64,000 bases of DNA from Bursaphelenchus xylophilus (lineage: Eukaryota > Nematoda > Chromadorea > Rhabditida > Aphelenchoididae), in the NCBI GenBank assembly GCA_904066235.2, contig CAJFCV020000002.1:62001-126000 (forward strand), read 5' to 3'. The notes below the pieces were generated by a model. It was not told where the DNA came from and did no database searches. It worked only from the letters and a program-made list of their open reading frames with translations. This document shows, in pieces, positions 10,873-22,685 of this stretch (positions are counted from its first letter, which is position 1; every line of letters begins with the position of its first letter). The position numbers were made by a program, and so were the translations under genes.

Positions 10873-12421
10873 ATGGATGAATTTACCATCAAAGTCATCG
10901 GTCAGATAATCGAGTTCTTCCTCAACATCCCCGCGTTCTGGCTGAGCGTCAAATTTCTTCAAGCCTTGTATAAAACCAATCTATTTTTGACGAATCAAAA
11001 GTATTACGTTGGAACAATTGTGCTGTCAGGGATTGTTACGGTTGTTACAAAGTAAGCAGCAGCTTTCGGTGGCTCCAATAGGTTTGTTTTTTGCGTTAAA
11101 TCCTTTTTTTCCAGGGTCTTCCTCCGGATTCAAGAGCATTTCATAAAATACCCCGACCTTGTTTCGCTCTTACTTGGCTATGTTCATAACCTGGCTGATA
11201 GCGTCATACTCAACATGCTCATTCAAATCATGATCTTTGTGGACTGCTTTTACTCTACAGTGCAACCAAATGATATCAGAAAGGAGACAACGATTTCCAT
11301 CTGCGTTTTATTGGTACGTCTTAGATGCCATGCATCGCGTTAACTATTATACATACATATATTTTTTTATCGATTTTCTTTCAGTCCGTGATTTCATTCT
11401 TCCATCAACGACTGGGTGAAGGCGCCATGACTTTTGCCTTACTGGGATTCCTCAATTTTATTTGTTGGCTGACGGTGATTGGATTAATTTTGATTGGAAG
11501 ATTCAGATACAAACATCAAGCCGTTGGTGATATTAAGGAGAAATATAGAGTAGGTTTTGGTTGCCAGTAATATAATGGTTAAAAGGCCGTTCAACAAAGG
11601 GCATAGTTGATCCAACGTTTTGTCAAAAAATCAAGTAGCAGTAAGGTTATTAATTTAATCAAGTAGCAGTTAGGTTAAGTAGCAGTTAGGAGAGTAAGGT
11701 TAGGATTACTAAACTCGGTCTGAAAAAGAAAGGATCCCAAATCTAACGCTCAGTTTTTCTTTACATTAGGACACTGCATAGTTTAAACCCTTGAGGTCTT
11801 ACCCGGCGCTTTGCAGAGCCCCAGGTTCAACGGTCTTCTAAGGCAAGCGCAAATGCCGAGTGAGCTAACAAAAGTGGTCTATGTGGTCTACTAAAGCCGT
11901 CATGGTCGAGCGTTTTTTTTTCAGATAGTTGTCTCTCTCCGGACCTTGGCCGTTCTAAAGCCCTTGGCGATTCTTAGTGCTCTCCGCAACTTTATACTGG
12001 ATACAACTCTATTGCTTTTGCATTTGTAAGTTTTTTGGTAACATATGGAACACTGTTGGCTTTACGTGAAATTCTGACATGAAATTTCCGTTCCAGAGAA
12101 GTCACCCCCAAGAACACGGCCGTTGGCTTTATTTACGCGTACACCATGACATTCTACACCCTTTTTTGTCCCATTGTCATGATCAAAAACCACGACGAGC
12201 TGAAGAAAATCTTTGGGATTTATCGTCAGGTGGAAGACAGTGTGTCAACGAAAGCTTCGGTTACTCAGGAAGACAAGTTTATCCCGAAAAATGTGGTCGG
12301 GGAATGTTTGAGGGTACCCAATGAAAGGGACCATCATTTCAAGCAAATCACTTCGAATTGGAACGCAATGGCTGTGCAGAGGGAGAGCACCATTCATACT
12401 GTGACTGTCATAGATCTGTAA
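10873..12421 (+). CDS. Seven-transmembrane chemoreceptor, Sre-like (paralogue 1)
   Basis: Probable exons are 10871-11051, 11115-11313, 11385-11549, 11925-12025 and 12097-12421; 322 aa from the ATG at 10873. That ATG follows a TTTCAG acceptor, so the true start may be in an upstream exon not found. Hydrophobic segments alternate with a VDCFYSTVQP block after the third helix and a YKHQAVGDIKEKYR loop. The loop resembles the KYQ-ENIR motif of nematode class-e (Sre) receptors. The long tail ends in TVTVIDL. The neighbour at 13279-14965 shares all intron positions and most residues, so this is a tandem duplicate. Assignment to Sre rather than a related Sra-superfamily class is inference. Confidence 0.82.
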
Positions 12422-13278
12422 AAAATGTTTTTTAAATTTTTGGAAATGTTGTTTGTATATACGAATAAAATATGTATATGAAATTCAAAAATCAAAAATT
12501 TTAATTCTTTCGAGGCATTAGCCACACTTTGCGGGCTTCCATTGTTGAAGCTTATCACCGTCAGTTTTCCACCTCATTGTAGCGACATGTTTTCGGGTAT
12601 GTAGTGTTTTAATCGAAGACAAATTTAAGCTTACATTAATTGTGTACTTCCCGACTATTTTAAGATTTCATTCAGTTTAATCAAGAGGCTTTGTTACAAA
12701 AGTTTGAACACGTGGCGCAAAATTTTGAAGACAAACATGTTTGTGGTAATTAGATTTTTGATGGAACTGGGTTATGAAATGTTTTACATACTATATGTAT
12801 TATATGCACGATTGTTTCAGTCGCGGGTTAACCAAGGAAGCTTTTGAAGTTTTTGGCTACATTTTACTTTATATTGCAATTATTCTTCATAGCTAACAGC
12901 TAGATTTTTGAGAATTTTTCCCTGTGATTTACGGTGGCAGTCGAGGTTTTCGACGATCCAAGAGCAAATACTTGGGCAGAAGAAAAGGGGTGTCTAACCA
13001 CAGCACTGTGTATTTGAGTGAAAAAAATCATTTGCGGGATTTGAAGCTTTTTACACCAACTGATCCGAAATGAACGTCAAATTTTGACTGAAATTCTACG
13101 TATATTAACAACAGTTGTTTTTGCACTGATTCCCCTAACCTCTTAACGTTTTTAATTGTACATTTCTTACACAAATTTCAAAATATACGTATATTGGAGC
13201 AGTAAACCCATACTGTACCTTTTAGTGCATACAAGTTTTATACAACATTATCTAATTTTTACTTCCGTTACATTTCAG
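12422..13278. other. Intergenic, no gene seen
   Basis: AT-rich spacer between the two Sre-like receptor genes; it may hold a short first exon of the second gene. AATAAA for the first gene lies at about 12465. Confidence 0.45.
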
Positions 13279-14965
13279 GTAGTAAATTCTGTTGTATCAG
13301 CCGGTTTGATCTTAACAGCGTATTTACTGACCTTAAATGCTCTAAGTATTATAATGGATGATGCAACAGTCAAGATTACAGGCCAAATACTCGAGTTCTT
13401 CCTGAATATGCTGGGCGTGTGGCTGAGTTTCAAGTTCATTCAGGCTTTGAACCAGACAAGTCTGTTCTTAACAAATCAAAAGTACTATGTTACTAGCATT
13501 GTTTTGTCAGGGATTGTTACTGCAATTACACGGTAAGACAACTTTTTTTCTCCACCATCTGACAGTCTTGTTATTTGATTCATCATTTTAGAACCCTTAT
13601 TTTAATCGAAGAACATTTGATCGAGTTTCCAAGGCCAATCAGCGTTGTAATAGAGTATGCTCATAACCTGGCTGACAGTGTGGTCCTAAATATGGTTGTT
13701 CAACTCATGATCTTTGTTGATTGCTTCTACTCCACCGTACAACCGTTCGACATTGGTAAGAACAGAACGGTCTGCATTTGTGTGTTATTGGTAAGCCGAG
13801 CAGTATTCAAATCCAACAATTAGGATCTCTCTTTTTCAGTGGGTCCTATCACTTACTCATCAAAAGTTAAGCGAGTACGGATTGCCGCCAGGACTGGTGT
13901 CCATCGCCTTTATGGGATTCCTCAACCTTATTTGTTGGTTGGCGGTCATAGGATTGATTCTGATTGGAAGATTCAAATACAAACATCAAGCTGTTGGTGA
14001 GATCAAGGAAAAGTACAGGGTAAGTGATTCTCAGATCGGACCGACTTCTGTGGTCTACATTAATATGAGAGTCCCATTTTATTCTTTGTTTGGGTGCTAT
14101 TTTTGCATTAAAAAAATTGACAGCCGATCCAGGCCAGAAAACAAAGCCGGCGGAGGTGATAGTCCAAGCCCGCTTTTCCATCTGCTTTAGCCCGGCCCAG
14201 GAGCCAAGTTTAGATAGGCAACTTAAATTTATTTATTTATTACTGAACGTAACTTCAATTGATTTTAAAATTAATTTAACGATCGGATGACGCCTAAAAG
14301 AAGCGCGATTCAGGAAGCGAAACAATCACTTTCTGTATGCTTCTTATGTTAACTGCTTAGCATTTAGAGACCCGATTGTTTAGTCATCAAACACAACCGT
14401 TTCATGATATTGACATGACACGTTGAATTGTCATTCCCCCTTCTTTGCCAAGGCATATATGTACTCATTTCAGATAGTTGTTTTACTCCGGACTTTGACA
14501 GTTTTAAAGCCGCTGGCCATCCTCAGCGCTCTTCGCAATTTCATCCTAGATGGGATCATATTGCTGTTGCTGTTGTAGGTCATTTCTTTTCTAATTTTTA
14601 TATGCATTTCTGTGTGTTCTCCTCTTACCACCCATTTTAGAGAAGTCATCCCCGGAAATACAGTGGTTGGGTTTTGCTACGACTACACCGTCGCATTCTA
14701 CAGCATTTTTTCTCCAATTGTTATGATTAAAAGTCATGACGAGCTAAAGAAAATCTTTGGGTTCTGCAAACAAGTTGAGGACAATACTTCGACGAAAGCC
14801 ACAGTTACAAATGATGACAAGTTTGTCCCAAAAAATGTGGTTGGTGAATTCTTGAGGGTACCTAACGATGGAGATCATCATTTTAAACAAATTGCTTCCA
14901 ATTGGAACACAATGGCTGTGCAGAGAAATAGCACTTTTCGAAATGTCACTGTTATAGACTTGTAA
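13279..14965 (+). CDS. Seven-transmembrane chemoreceptor, Sre-like (paralogue 2)
   Basis: Exons are 13279-13532, 13592-13790, 13840-14019, 14474-14574 and 14641-14965; 352 residues before any starting exon, near the usual Sre length. The first listed exon follows ACATTTCAG and begins without a Met, so an initiating exon is missing from the model; the open frame does continue upstream to an ATG at 13156. It adds a first hydrophobic helix (SAGLILTAYLLTLNALSI) not seen in paralogue 1. The shared motifs are HNLADSVVLN, VDCFYSTVQP, YKHQAVGEIKEKYR, SHDELKKIFG and a VTVIDL terminus. The exon pattern 199/180/101/325 parallels 199/165/101/325 in paralogue 1. Confidence 0.84.
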
Positions 14966-15984
14966 GAATAAATTTGCACAGTTCAAGAGAAAGCCGGTGC
15001 TCTTATTTTTTAGTTGGTCCACATACGGGTTGATCAAAAAATTTTGTATTTTGAGAATCAAGTTTGTAGTGTTTAGTCCTTTCATTCGGTGTGCAAAACA
15101 AGTCTTGCAGATGGGGCAAGACTTGTTTTTAAAAAAGTCTAACAGTGTCGACGAAAAAATCATAATACAAATTACATTTCGGAAATTTAAAGAACTGATA
15201 GCTGACAAACATTTTCGACAAGGGCAAATAAAAAAGAAATAAGAATCATACGGACGATAACTTTACTGCGTTTCAAGGATTTCGTATTCAACAGACTAAT
15301 TTTGTTCCTCAATTTTGGCGGAAACACGAACAATTCGAACAACATTTAGACGAACACAAATGAAAGGCGCACAAAAGTAGGCAAATTTGATCAAGATCTG
15401 GGCGTCGGAGAGACAAATTTAATAAAATCTGGGCTCCTCAGTTTCTAAAACCTTCAAAAATCCCGCCACATTCTCCCTTAATTTTTGGAATATTTGCCCA
15501 GCTGACATTTTGTCGAACACGCCGCTGACGTCGCCATTTACAAATACAATTCCTTTGTTCATTTTTCGAAACCTTTTTTTGTAGATTTACATCTCCGTTC
15601 CAGTGCGAAATTCTGGGTATTCGAGGCCAATGCTCTAGGTGGAAGCGATCGAAAAAGGTAGCGTGAATAACTTCAGATTGTAATAGACTTCATTTTGAGC
15701 GTGTTGAAGTTGTCTCATGATTTTTTAAAGGCCTTTAGAGACCGGTGCATTTTCCGAAGTATAAATTTAAGAAGGGCAAGGGAATTCTAATCTTTAGGCA
15801 AGATCTTAAAGATCTTGGCTCTTTCAACTTATGTAATACAACCAGATGAAAAGTTGTCTATTGTAAAGCCCGAAAATCCAAAAAAAATGAGCTCCACAAA
15901 ATGTGATTTCAAATTTTTGTTGGAACCTTGTCCAATATAAAAGTGGGACTTTTGAAGACGTACGTGAACGCTTACGTTAAGATA
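14966..15984. other. Intergenic, no gene seen
   Basis: Sequence after the second receptor gene (poly(A) signal AATAAA close to 14970). No splice-connected coding frame was recognised. Confidence 0.45.
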
Positions 15985-16154
15985 TATCAGTCTGTCGGAA
16001 AAATAACGGCGGACTGTCGCAGCGAAATGTCTCGCCTCGTCGAAGAAAGGGTGAAGTCGCACACAAAATTTCCAGCTGCGGCTTGCCGTCACAAGGCGAT
16101 GATGGGCGATTCCGAGGCGCCACGAGCCGCCGTTATTTTCCCGACAGACTGATA
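15985..16154. mobile_element. 170-bp inverted-repeat element
   Basis: Arms 15985-16012 and 16127-16154 are inverted copies: TATCAGTCTGTCGG, then AAAATAACGGCGG, versus CCGCCGTTATTTTC then CCGACAGACTGATA. The interior is non-coding. A degenerate relative lies at 8041-8210, so this is a dispersed family. Confidence 0.72.
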
Positions 16155-16586
16155 CTTTTTTATGGTCGAATTTTGGAAAGTCACATGAGGTGAGAAAGAC
16201 GTGCACAAAGTTTTTACAAAAAAAGGAATAAAGACTTTGCCCCTGTCTTTTATCTCCGATCCTCCTCATTTCAAGCACTCTCTCGAATGACGCTCGTAGA
16301 ATAATACATATAATAGATATTTTCTCGGCAGCACCTACAAAAGCCTAGCTAATCTTTTGGGACTGAACAGGGATGCAATTATGAAGATCACTGTGTCGAT
16401 ACGACGATAAGGTTGCCTTAGCGGGCAAAAGATGCCCAAAAACAGTCGGTATTTTCAATAATGTAGATGCTTAATTTGAAGAAAGTTGAAGTGCTGCATT
16501 TGGAGTCATGCCCATAACTTCCCTCTAAATGATTGATTCTTAACCACAAAAAATGGTTTTCCCTCGTATTTTAGCGCTTGTCCAAG

Positions 16587-17461
16587 ATGCAGCCTTTTCA
16601 TCTCGCATTAGCCTGCCTCCTGGGATCCTCGATTTGCCAACCATCCCTTGCGCAGTACAACAACCGCCGGAACAACGGCTATGGCCAACAAGCAGCTCCC
16701 GACCCAACAATGTTCTCGCAATGGCCCAAACAAATCACTCAAACATGGCCAACGCCGGTTCAAAATGAATTGAAGCCAATCCGAGGGCCCGACATTTTGG
16801 TTGGTTCTCAGATCCTGGACCAAATTGACCGCTTTTCGTCGCTGGATCAGCTGGCCATGACGCTGCAAACGGCGTCGCCGCCGCTGGCAAATTTTTTGTC
16901 TCAAGAAATAATTGGGGTCAAGAACGCAATGAATCAACTGAAAATGAAGGCCACTCTGAATACGCAAATTTTCGTTAATGAGGTGAGGATTACTGTATTT
17001 TAAGGATTACTGTATTCAGCTGCAAAAGATTGGGCAAGAATTCTTGACTAATTCAAGTGCGGAGTTCAAAAATCTGGACCCGGCAACGCAAGCCGAGCTC
17101 AAAAATGCCTATCCGACGTTGTCCAAGTATCTGGGAAGTAAGCGATATTGTAGTAGGAGATCAAAATTTAGGTTGATTAAAAATAAGTTTAAAAGACAAA
17201 ACCGAGCGCTGAAATGGCCAAAAAAGAAGCCAACGTGTATTTTCAGGCCCAATATCGCAGAATCTTCTCTTCGGTGAGAGCGTACCGCCAATCGGCGCCC
17301 CCTCCATTCTCCCAACTCAATATGCCTCTAAACAAAATTTAGACCTCCAGCAGAAGATGCTAAAGCAACAGCAACAACAGAACGGATATCAAAATCCATA
17401 TGGAAGTAACATGGGGTACAATAATGGGATGAACTATGGGAACAACAGAAGATACGGATGA
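16587..17461 (+). CDS. Secreted protein with Q/N/G/Y-rich C-terminus, family not recognised
   Basis: Exons are 16587-16982, 17020-17137 and 17247-17461; 242 aa. The first 23 or so residues form a clear signal peptide (MQPFHLALACLL...SLAQ). A short Asn/Arg/Gly-rich stretch follows, then a region of predicted helices (DQIDRFSSLDQLAMTLQ ... KIGQEFLTNSSAEFKNL). The last 60 residues are rich in Gln, Asn, Gly and Tyr, ending NYGNNRRYG. A rival reading of the last intron gives a short frame ending QLNMPLNKI. The chosen acceptor, GTGTATTTTCAG, is the stronger nematode match and gives the longer tail. The overall plan resembles nematode secreted helical proteins, but I cannot place it in a named family. 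Confidence 0.75.
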
Positions 17462-17851
17462 AATTGCGTTTCCCGAAGCTATTCTAATGTGATATAATGG
17501 ATAAATTGATTTACTCGCACTTTATAAACTTCCAAATTTTTTTGTGATAACCTCAAAGATACTTTTTATACCTTTTACAACCATCAATATACGATAAAAA
17601 ATTGTAATTTCGGTTTAGAGAGACAGTTGACCCAAATTTTTAAATGGGTCAAATCTTCCACTGTCATGAATAATATTTTTTCTCTTCTTTTTTGGCTAAT
17701 TTTTTGGAAGGTTTATGCCGAAACGTGCGGAAAAAAAATTATAATCGAAATATGAGTTGATTGCTAAGTTTTACTATGTTTTAGTTTTAATTTTGTTTTG
17801 TTTTTAGGAAGCCTTGGGTTTTTATCCAAAAAACACGGAGAAAAACCAAAA

Positions 17852-18531
17852 ATGCTCCGTTCCAATGCTGCGCAACAAGCCAAACAGACTCAAGGTCAAT
17901 CAGAACAACGCAGTATGAACGCCGACCTTTTTTCGTTGACTTATGGAGCTCTTGTTATGGATCTGATCAATGATCTTGACAAAACAACTGATGTCAATAG
18001 TAAATTGGATAAAATTGGCTATCAAATGGGTTTGCGGATGGCCGACGACTTCCTCGCTAAGAATCCTCGGATAGGAAGATGTTCTTCGGTCCCACAGTTG
18101 AGTGAAGTCCTGGCAAAACAAGCCTTCAAATTGTACTTGGGAACTGAAGCTGCAGTTACGTTTATGTCTGCCGATGAATTCCAATTGAGGCTGGATTCGA
18201 ATCCACTAACTGAATTCGTGGAAATTCCTCCTGAATACAAGGATCTCTGCTATTCTCAGGTAATTTTTTAGTTTATGTTGGACTTTGTGTTTAGGTACCA
18301 AAAATCTTGGGAAGTTGAAGAAAACGAATTTCTTCGGCTTAGAGGATCTGGATAATAATCTCTCTGACGTTTTTTTTTCAGGTGATTTGTGGAGCCATTC
18401 GAGGAGCGATGGAAGCGATTCATATAGAAGTCCAAACCCAGTTGCTGTCAGAAGTCCCTTATCCGACCGTTATTCGAGTGAAGTTTGCGCGAGTATTACA
18501 TGAAGCCATGCCGGCAGGTGAAGATGATTGA
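17852..18531 (+). CDS. trappc3: TRAPP complex subunit 3 (BET3 homologue)
   Basis: Core subunit of the TRAPP tethering complexes, acting at the Golgi in vesicle traffic and Rab activation. Exons are 17852-18259 and 18382-18531; 185 aa, the usual length of BET3. Conserved blocks are LFSLTYGALVMDL (about 27-39), LDKIGYQMGLRMADDFLAK, GRC with the Cys that is acylated in BET3, the LAKQAFKLYLG block, FVEIPPEYKDLCYS, and the C-terminal LHEAMPAGEDD. A TTTTTAG acceptor at about 17807, 44 bases before the ATG, is likely a trans-splice site. It lies about 390 bases downstream of the secreted-protein gene on the same strand. Confidence 0.95.
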
Positions 18532-18741
18532 AACGGGTAACAAGCATAAGGTTTTTACATTGTAAATTGAAGGTTTCTTCCCAAATTTCTGTGATTTCGA
18601 TAAAATTTATAATTGACTGTTGTGGAAAAAGGATGTAAAAAAGAAAAAATATGAAGCTATGCAGGTGTAGCATGATAAAAAATCTGATTATGGTAATTGT
18701 AAATGAATAAAAAATATCTTTAAAACCAAGCAAAAAGAAAT

Positions 18742-18812
18742 TGCATTGGCCGGGAATCGAACCCGGGTCGCCCGCGTGGCAGGCGAGCATTCTACCACTG
18801 AACCACCAATGC
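18742..18812 (-). tRNA. tRNA-Gly (anticodon GCC)
   Basis: The minus strand reads GCATTGGTGGTTCAGTGGTA, an anticodon stem CTCGC with loop CTGCCAC and stem GCGGG, a T-arm GGGTTCGATTCCC, and closes with CCAATGC plus discriminator A. All stems pair: the 7-bp acceptor stem is perfect. Length is 71 nt with no intron. The anticodon GCC decodes GGC/GGU. Confidence 0.97.
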
Positions 18813-19233
18813 ACGTGCGTTTCTTTCGTCTTCCTTTGATTTCACTCGGATTCTTTTGATTAGATTCGATTCTCGGACCGCAAAATAGCAATTCTTTACC
18901 GTTCGGCGTGAGTTTATTGACATTTGTCATCAAATAAACACCTCGCACAACAATGGCGACCATTTCGGGATGGCTCATGATTCATGTTTATGAAACCTTC
19001 GTTCCAAAAATTGTATTTTTTGCGGGATGAAAAGCGATAAAATCCCCTTCGGTTATAACGTTTTTAATTGCTCGGTTGCGCAAATAGACCGCTCCCAAAA
19101 GCCATGTAAGTCGACGTCAGACGAGGGGAGGGTGACGGCCTGGTATTTATAGAATCTCTCGCCTCGGGTCAAGATTTCCCGATAATTCGGCGTACGGTGA
19201 AAAACTTTTCTACTGAAGATAATTTTGATCGAA

Positions 19234-22200
19234 ATGGCTCAAAATTTTTTCAAGTTGGCGATTTTGGTGGTAGCTTTGGATATTTTTGTGGCTCAAGATA
19301 CGGATTGGAAGTCCGCGGTGTTTCCCGTCGCGAAAACAAATGGAAGCGGTGAAAATGTCAATTTAAAGTGAGTTTACTTAAAAGCTAAAACTTCTGAGTG
19401 GCTTAGAAAATCTAATTCAATTTTCAACAAAATCCAAAGCTCAAATCTAGGGTAATTCCCCTGTAAATACAACTCGTTCTAAAATTTCTTATCGATTTTT
19501 TATTATAATTATTTTTTCAGCTACCAATACCTTCAAAAGTACGCTGTTCCCGGCTCCCCAGTCCTACTACACTTGGCTCTTGGCGCCATCGATTCGGTCG
19601 TCAAGAATCAAGCCTTTCTGTCGGACTTGGCGCAGCATTTTAACGCCACAGTCATCGTCATCAGGCATCGGGATTACCAAGATATTCAGTACTTTTTGCC
19701 GTCACAGGCTTTCCAAGATTTCAATGTTCTTTATGCGGAGTTGACGGAAAACAAGCAGAATCCAGCACATTTCAACGCCTCTCAGCCGGTTGTTTTGTCC
19801 GGCTTTGGATACAGTGGGTTGCTGGCATTGTGGTGGTATAAGGAGCATAATTATGATGGGAGATTTAAAAGGTGAGGGATTCATGTTTGGCCGAAAGTAT
19901 CTTTTTTATTTACAGGGGAAGTACTCCAAGTGCGACGCTCAGATTTTCTTTAAATTTTGCACACCCGTCGGGTATGGACTAAATATCAATTCCTAAAAAT
20001 TTTAGCTCGCGCTTTGCGGGCGCCGCCGAGATATCGAACGATTTTTGCTGCCGAGAGAGCACGCTAAACGTGGAGAGCGGTCAGAGAGAAAAGCGCTTTT
20101 CGGCCATAACTTTGGCAGTTTCGTGCGGAAAAATTTTATTTTTTGTAGAAACATTATTCTTTACGGTAGAAATAGGCATGAAAATTTTCGTGCCGAAATT
20201 TGGCAAAAAGTCCTAACTTTTCGCCGACTTTCGATCTAAAAATCTCGGTTGTTTCTGCAAAGCGCGAGCTAAGATTCTCGCATATGCCTTAGAAAAAATT
20301 ATTCTAAATTTGTGCCAAGCTTCATCAAAATCTGAGCGTCGCACTTGGAGTACTTCCCCTGTTAGTCAAAAAAAAATTTTTTTACAATTAGTCAAAAAAG
20401 TAAAATATTTTTTGAAAATGACAAATTAGCGATCTAGAGGAACCAAATAATTAGTCCTTTCTCTGATACTCTCCTTTCTCTGATCCTCATTTTTCAGCGC
20501 GCTAATCTCGGATGCCCCTGTAAATCTCTTCAAAGGCTTTGGTCTGTCCCTCGGTGACCTGGATCATCATCTCAAAGAGATTTACGAAAAAGCAGACTGT
20601 GATATGGACCTTCTAAATACTGCTGTGAATGCGTTAAAAGCCGAGAATTTGACAGTCTTCAAGGATATGGGCCATATTTTGGGCCTACAAGGAGTTGATG
20701 TGGTAAAAGCCGATGAAATGACCGGTGAAATTGTCAAATTGGAGTATTTCATTCATGACGCATTTGTCAAATTGGCTGCTGATGAGCAAGATTTTGCGGA
20801 GCAAAGGGGTGACCAGAATTTTGCAGCCAAGCCTGTTGAGGTAAAAAAAATTTTAGTTTCATAAATTTGTGGACAGTCATCTCTTTTTGAAAAAAGTGTT
20901 TTTCAATAAATTTCCCATACTTCTCCTTCTTTTTTTTATTTTCCATCTTTTTAGTCTTACTGCGACTCCCTCAATACTACTGCTGACACAGACCTGGCTT
21001 CCAAATTAGCACCAATCAAGCTTTTACTCAAGGTGTTGGGAAAGGATCGCTATGGATTCGAATATTTGGACGATGACCATCTCATCGACTTGTTTTGTAA
21101 TCAATTACCGCCCTATTCGTGTCCTCAAGGACCACCAAACGACTTCTTCGCCAAGAAATGCGGAAATGAAGAGGAATGGAAAAGTTATTGGGAAGATGTT
21201 TGCAGTCGGTACAAGAAGACGAACGTTGTGGATCCGGATTATGTCGCGAAACATTACAAGTATAATTATGGCAAGTCTCTGTGTGGTTTTTCAATCCCTT
21301 CAAAAAAATTTTTTTGTAGGCCACAAATCATTGATTGAGTACGGAAAGGTCCGCTAAAAAAAAGAAAAGAGGAGGGCGGGGGGAAGGGTGGGGGAGGTTT
21401 CCGATGGCGCTGATTTCGAAAATCATATCAATTTTTTTTTTGAATTTTACAATTTTGCTTAAGCAGTAGTGTCATTTTCGCTGTAAAGACGAAAAAAACG
21501 TCATAAGTTTTCTTACAATATCATACAAGTTTGACCAAGTTTTTACCAATTAAAACATTTATTTTAAAGAATTGGGAAGATAGGCAAAAATTCTGAAGAA
21601 ATGGATACAATTTTTAAAATCAGCACCACCGAAAACCCCTAAACCCATTAATAAAAAAAAATTTTTTTAATTACTAATTAACACTACTGCTTAAGCGAAA
21701 TTGTAAAATTAAGAAAAAATGGATACGATATTCGAAATCAGCACCATTAAAAACCTCCCCCCTCCCCGCCCTCCACTTTCCTTTTTTTAGCGGACCTTTC
21801 CGCGGCGGACCTTTCCGTCCTTCGTGCAAATCATTCGAAATTTTAGCCATTTGATGTTATTTTTTGAAAGCAGCACGCAAAACGAAAAACGTTTTTTTTC
21901 AATAGCTTTTTGAGAAACTCTCCCCCAAAAAAGTGTTTTCTTGCCAAAAAAATCTTAGTGACGACACTTCAGACGACCTCAAGAACACCGTCTTTGTCTA
22001 CGGAAACGACGATGTCTGGTCAGTTGCCCGACCCAAAACCAACGCTCCAGTCTACACAGTCCCACAACTGGGCCGGGCTCGCATTTTCGACCAACCCAAT
22101 ACTTGCGATTCCAATGCCCTAAAGCAATTCAGATTCCAACTGATCAACGCGTTGGAATGTCATCTAGACCTTCAGGATGATGAAGACATCTGTGGTAAAT

Positions 22201-22391
22201 TGAAAGGAAACCTCCCGGAATATAAACAGTCAGATGCGGAGAAGTGCGAGCCGGAGTTGTTGGCCTATCCGTGGGGACAGGTCTTGGATGCGGATGGGGG
22301 AAAAGGCAACGAAACGGATAAACACGCGGCCGGAATTTTCGTATCAATATTTGTGATTGTTGCATGCATTTTTATGATATTTTCGGAGTAA
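19234..22391 (+). CDS. Peptidase S28 family homologue lacking catalytic residues (probable membrane-anchored pseudoenzyme)
   Basis: Related to lysosomal Pro-X carboxypeptidase and DPP7. Exons: 19234-19367, 19521-19871, 20498-20840, 20955-21280 and 21959-22391; 528 aa. A signal peptide comes first. The nucleophile block of S28 (GGSYGG then LAAW) reads GFGYSGLLALW here, so Gly replaces the catalytic Ser. The acidic block is kept in altered form (VFVYGNDDVW for a GxLDPW-type motif). The His block (AHH) is replaced by PQLGRARIFDQPN. A C-terminal membrane helix (IFVSIFVIVACIFMIF) suggests type I anchoring. The fourth intron is uncertain: a GC donor at 21271 with a 19-nt micro-exon at 21320-21338 is an alternative. 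Introns 2 and 4 carry transposons. Confidence 0.85.
19913..20361. mobile_element. MITE family A copy, 449 bp, TTA target duplication
   Basis: The ends are CAGGGGAAGTACTCCAAGTG and its exact inverse, flanked by TTA at 19910-19912 and 20362-20364. The interior holds sub-palindromes (AGCTCGCGCTTTGC and inverse). It is non-coding and sits in intron 2 of the S28 homologue. Length and ends match the copy at 43590-44038, suggesting recent activity of one source element. Confidence 0.88.
21342..21802. mobile_element. Inverted-repeat element in S28 intron 4
   Basis: The arms begin CGGAAAGGTCCGCTAAAAAA and end in the inverse TTTTTTTAGCGGACCTTTCCG. A second inverted pair lies inside (CTTAAGCAGTAGTG and CACTACTGCTTAAG). 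A partial tandem repeat of the right tip (GGCGGACCTTTCCG) follows. It is non-coding. Confidence 0.75.
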
Positions 22392-22495
22392 ATTGATGTA
22401 AATATATTCGAAATTCTGTACGCTGAATTGCAATGACTAAATTCGTTCGTTACAGAAGGGATTTTTGTACATCATATTTGCCGACCCAGACGAGC

Positions 22496-22685
22496 CGGCA
22501 TTCCAAAATTTTCCTTTCCAGCCACGGGTTACCGAGCCGGATGTTCCACCAACCTTTTTTTTGGAACTATTAGTTCGGGGAACATCTCCCATCTGAAGAG
22601 CTTCAAAAAATCATGGCTTGTTTTTGGAATGGGTTCCTCGGGTCGATTTGGCGCGCTTTTCTTTCGTTTCTCTAGCAAGAGAAAG
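22496..22685 (+). repeat. Dispersed repeat (family I), copy 1
   Basis: Shared with 25033-25225 (same strand) and 23638-23829 (opposite strand): GGCATTCCAAAATTT, CCAGCCAC, TTCCACCAACC/TTCCACTAACC, a GGAATGGGTT block, and GGCGCGCTTTTCTTTCG then TTTCTCT. It is about 190 bp with no long coding frame. Confidence 0.65.

Noticed and set aside
13867..14190. Open frames on both strands over the third Sre-like exon
   Set aside because: The exon ends at the GTAAGT donor at 14020; the rest is intron, and the minus frame is antisense.
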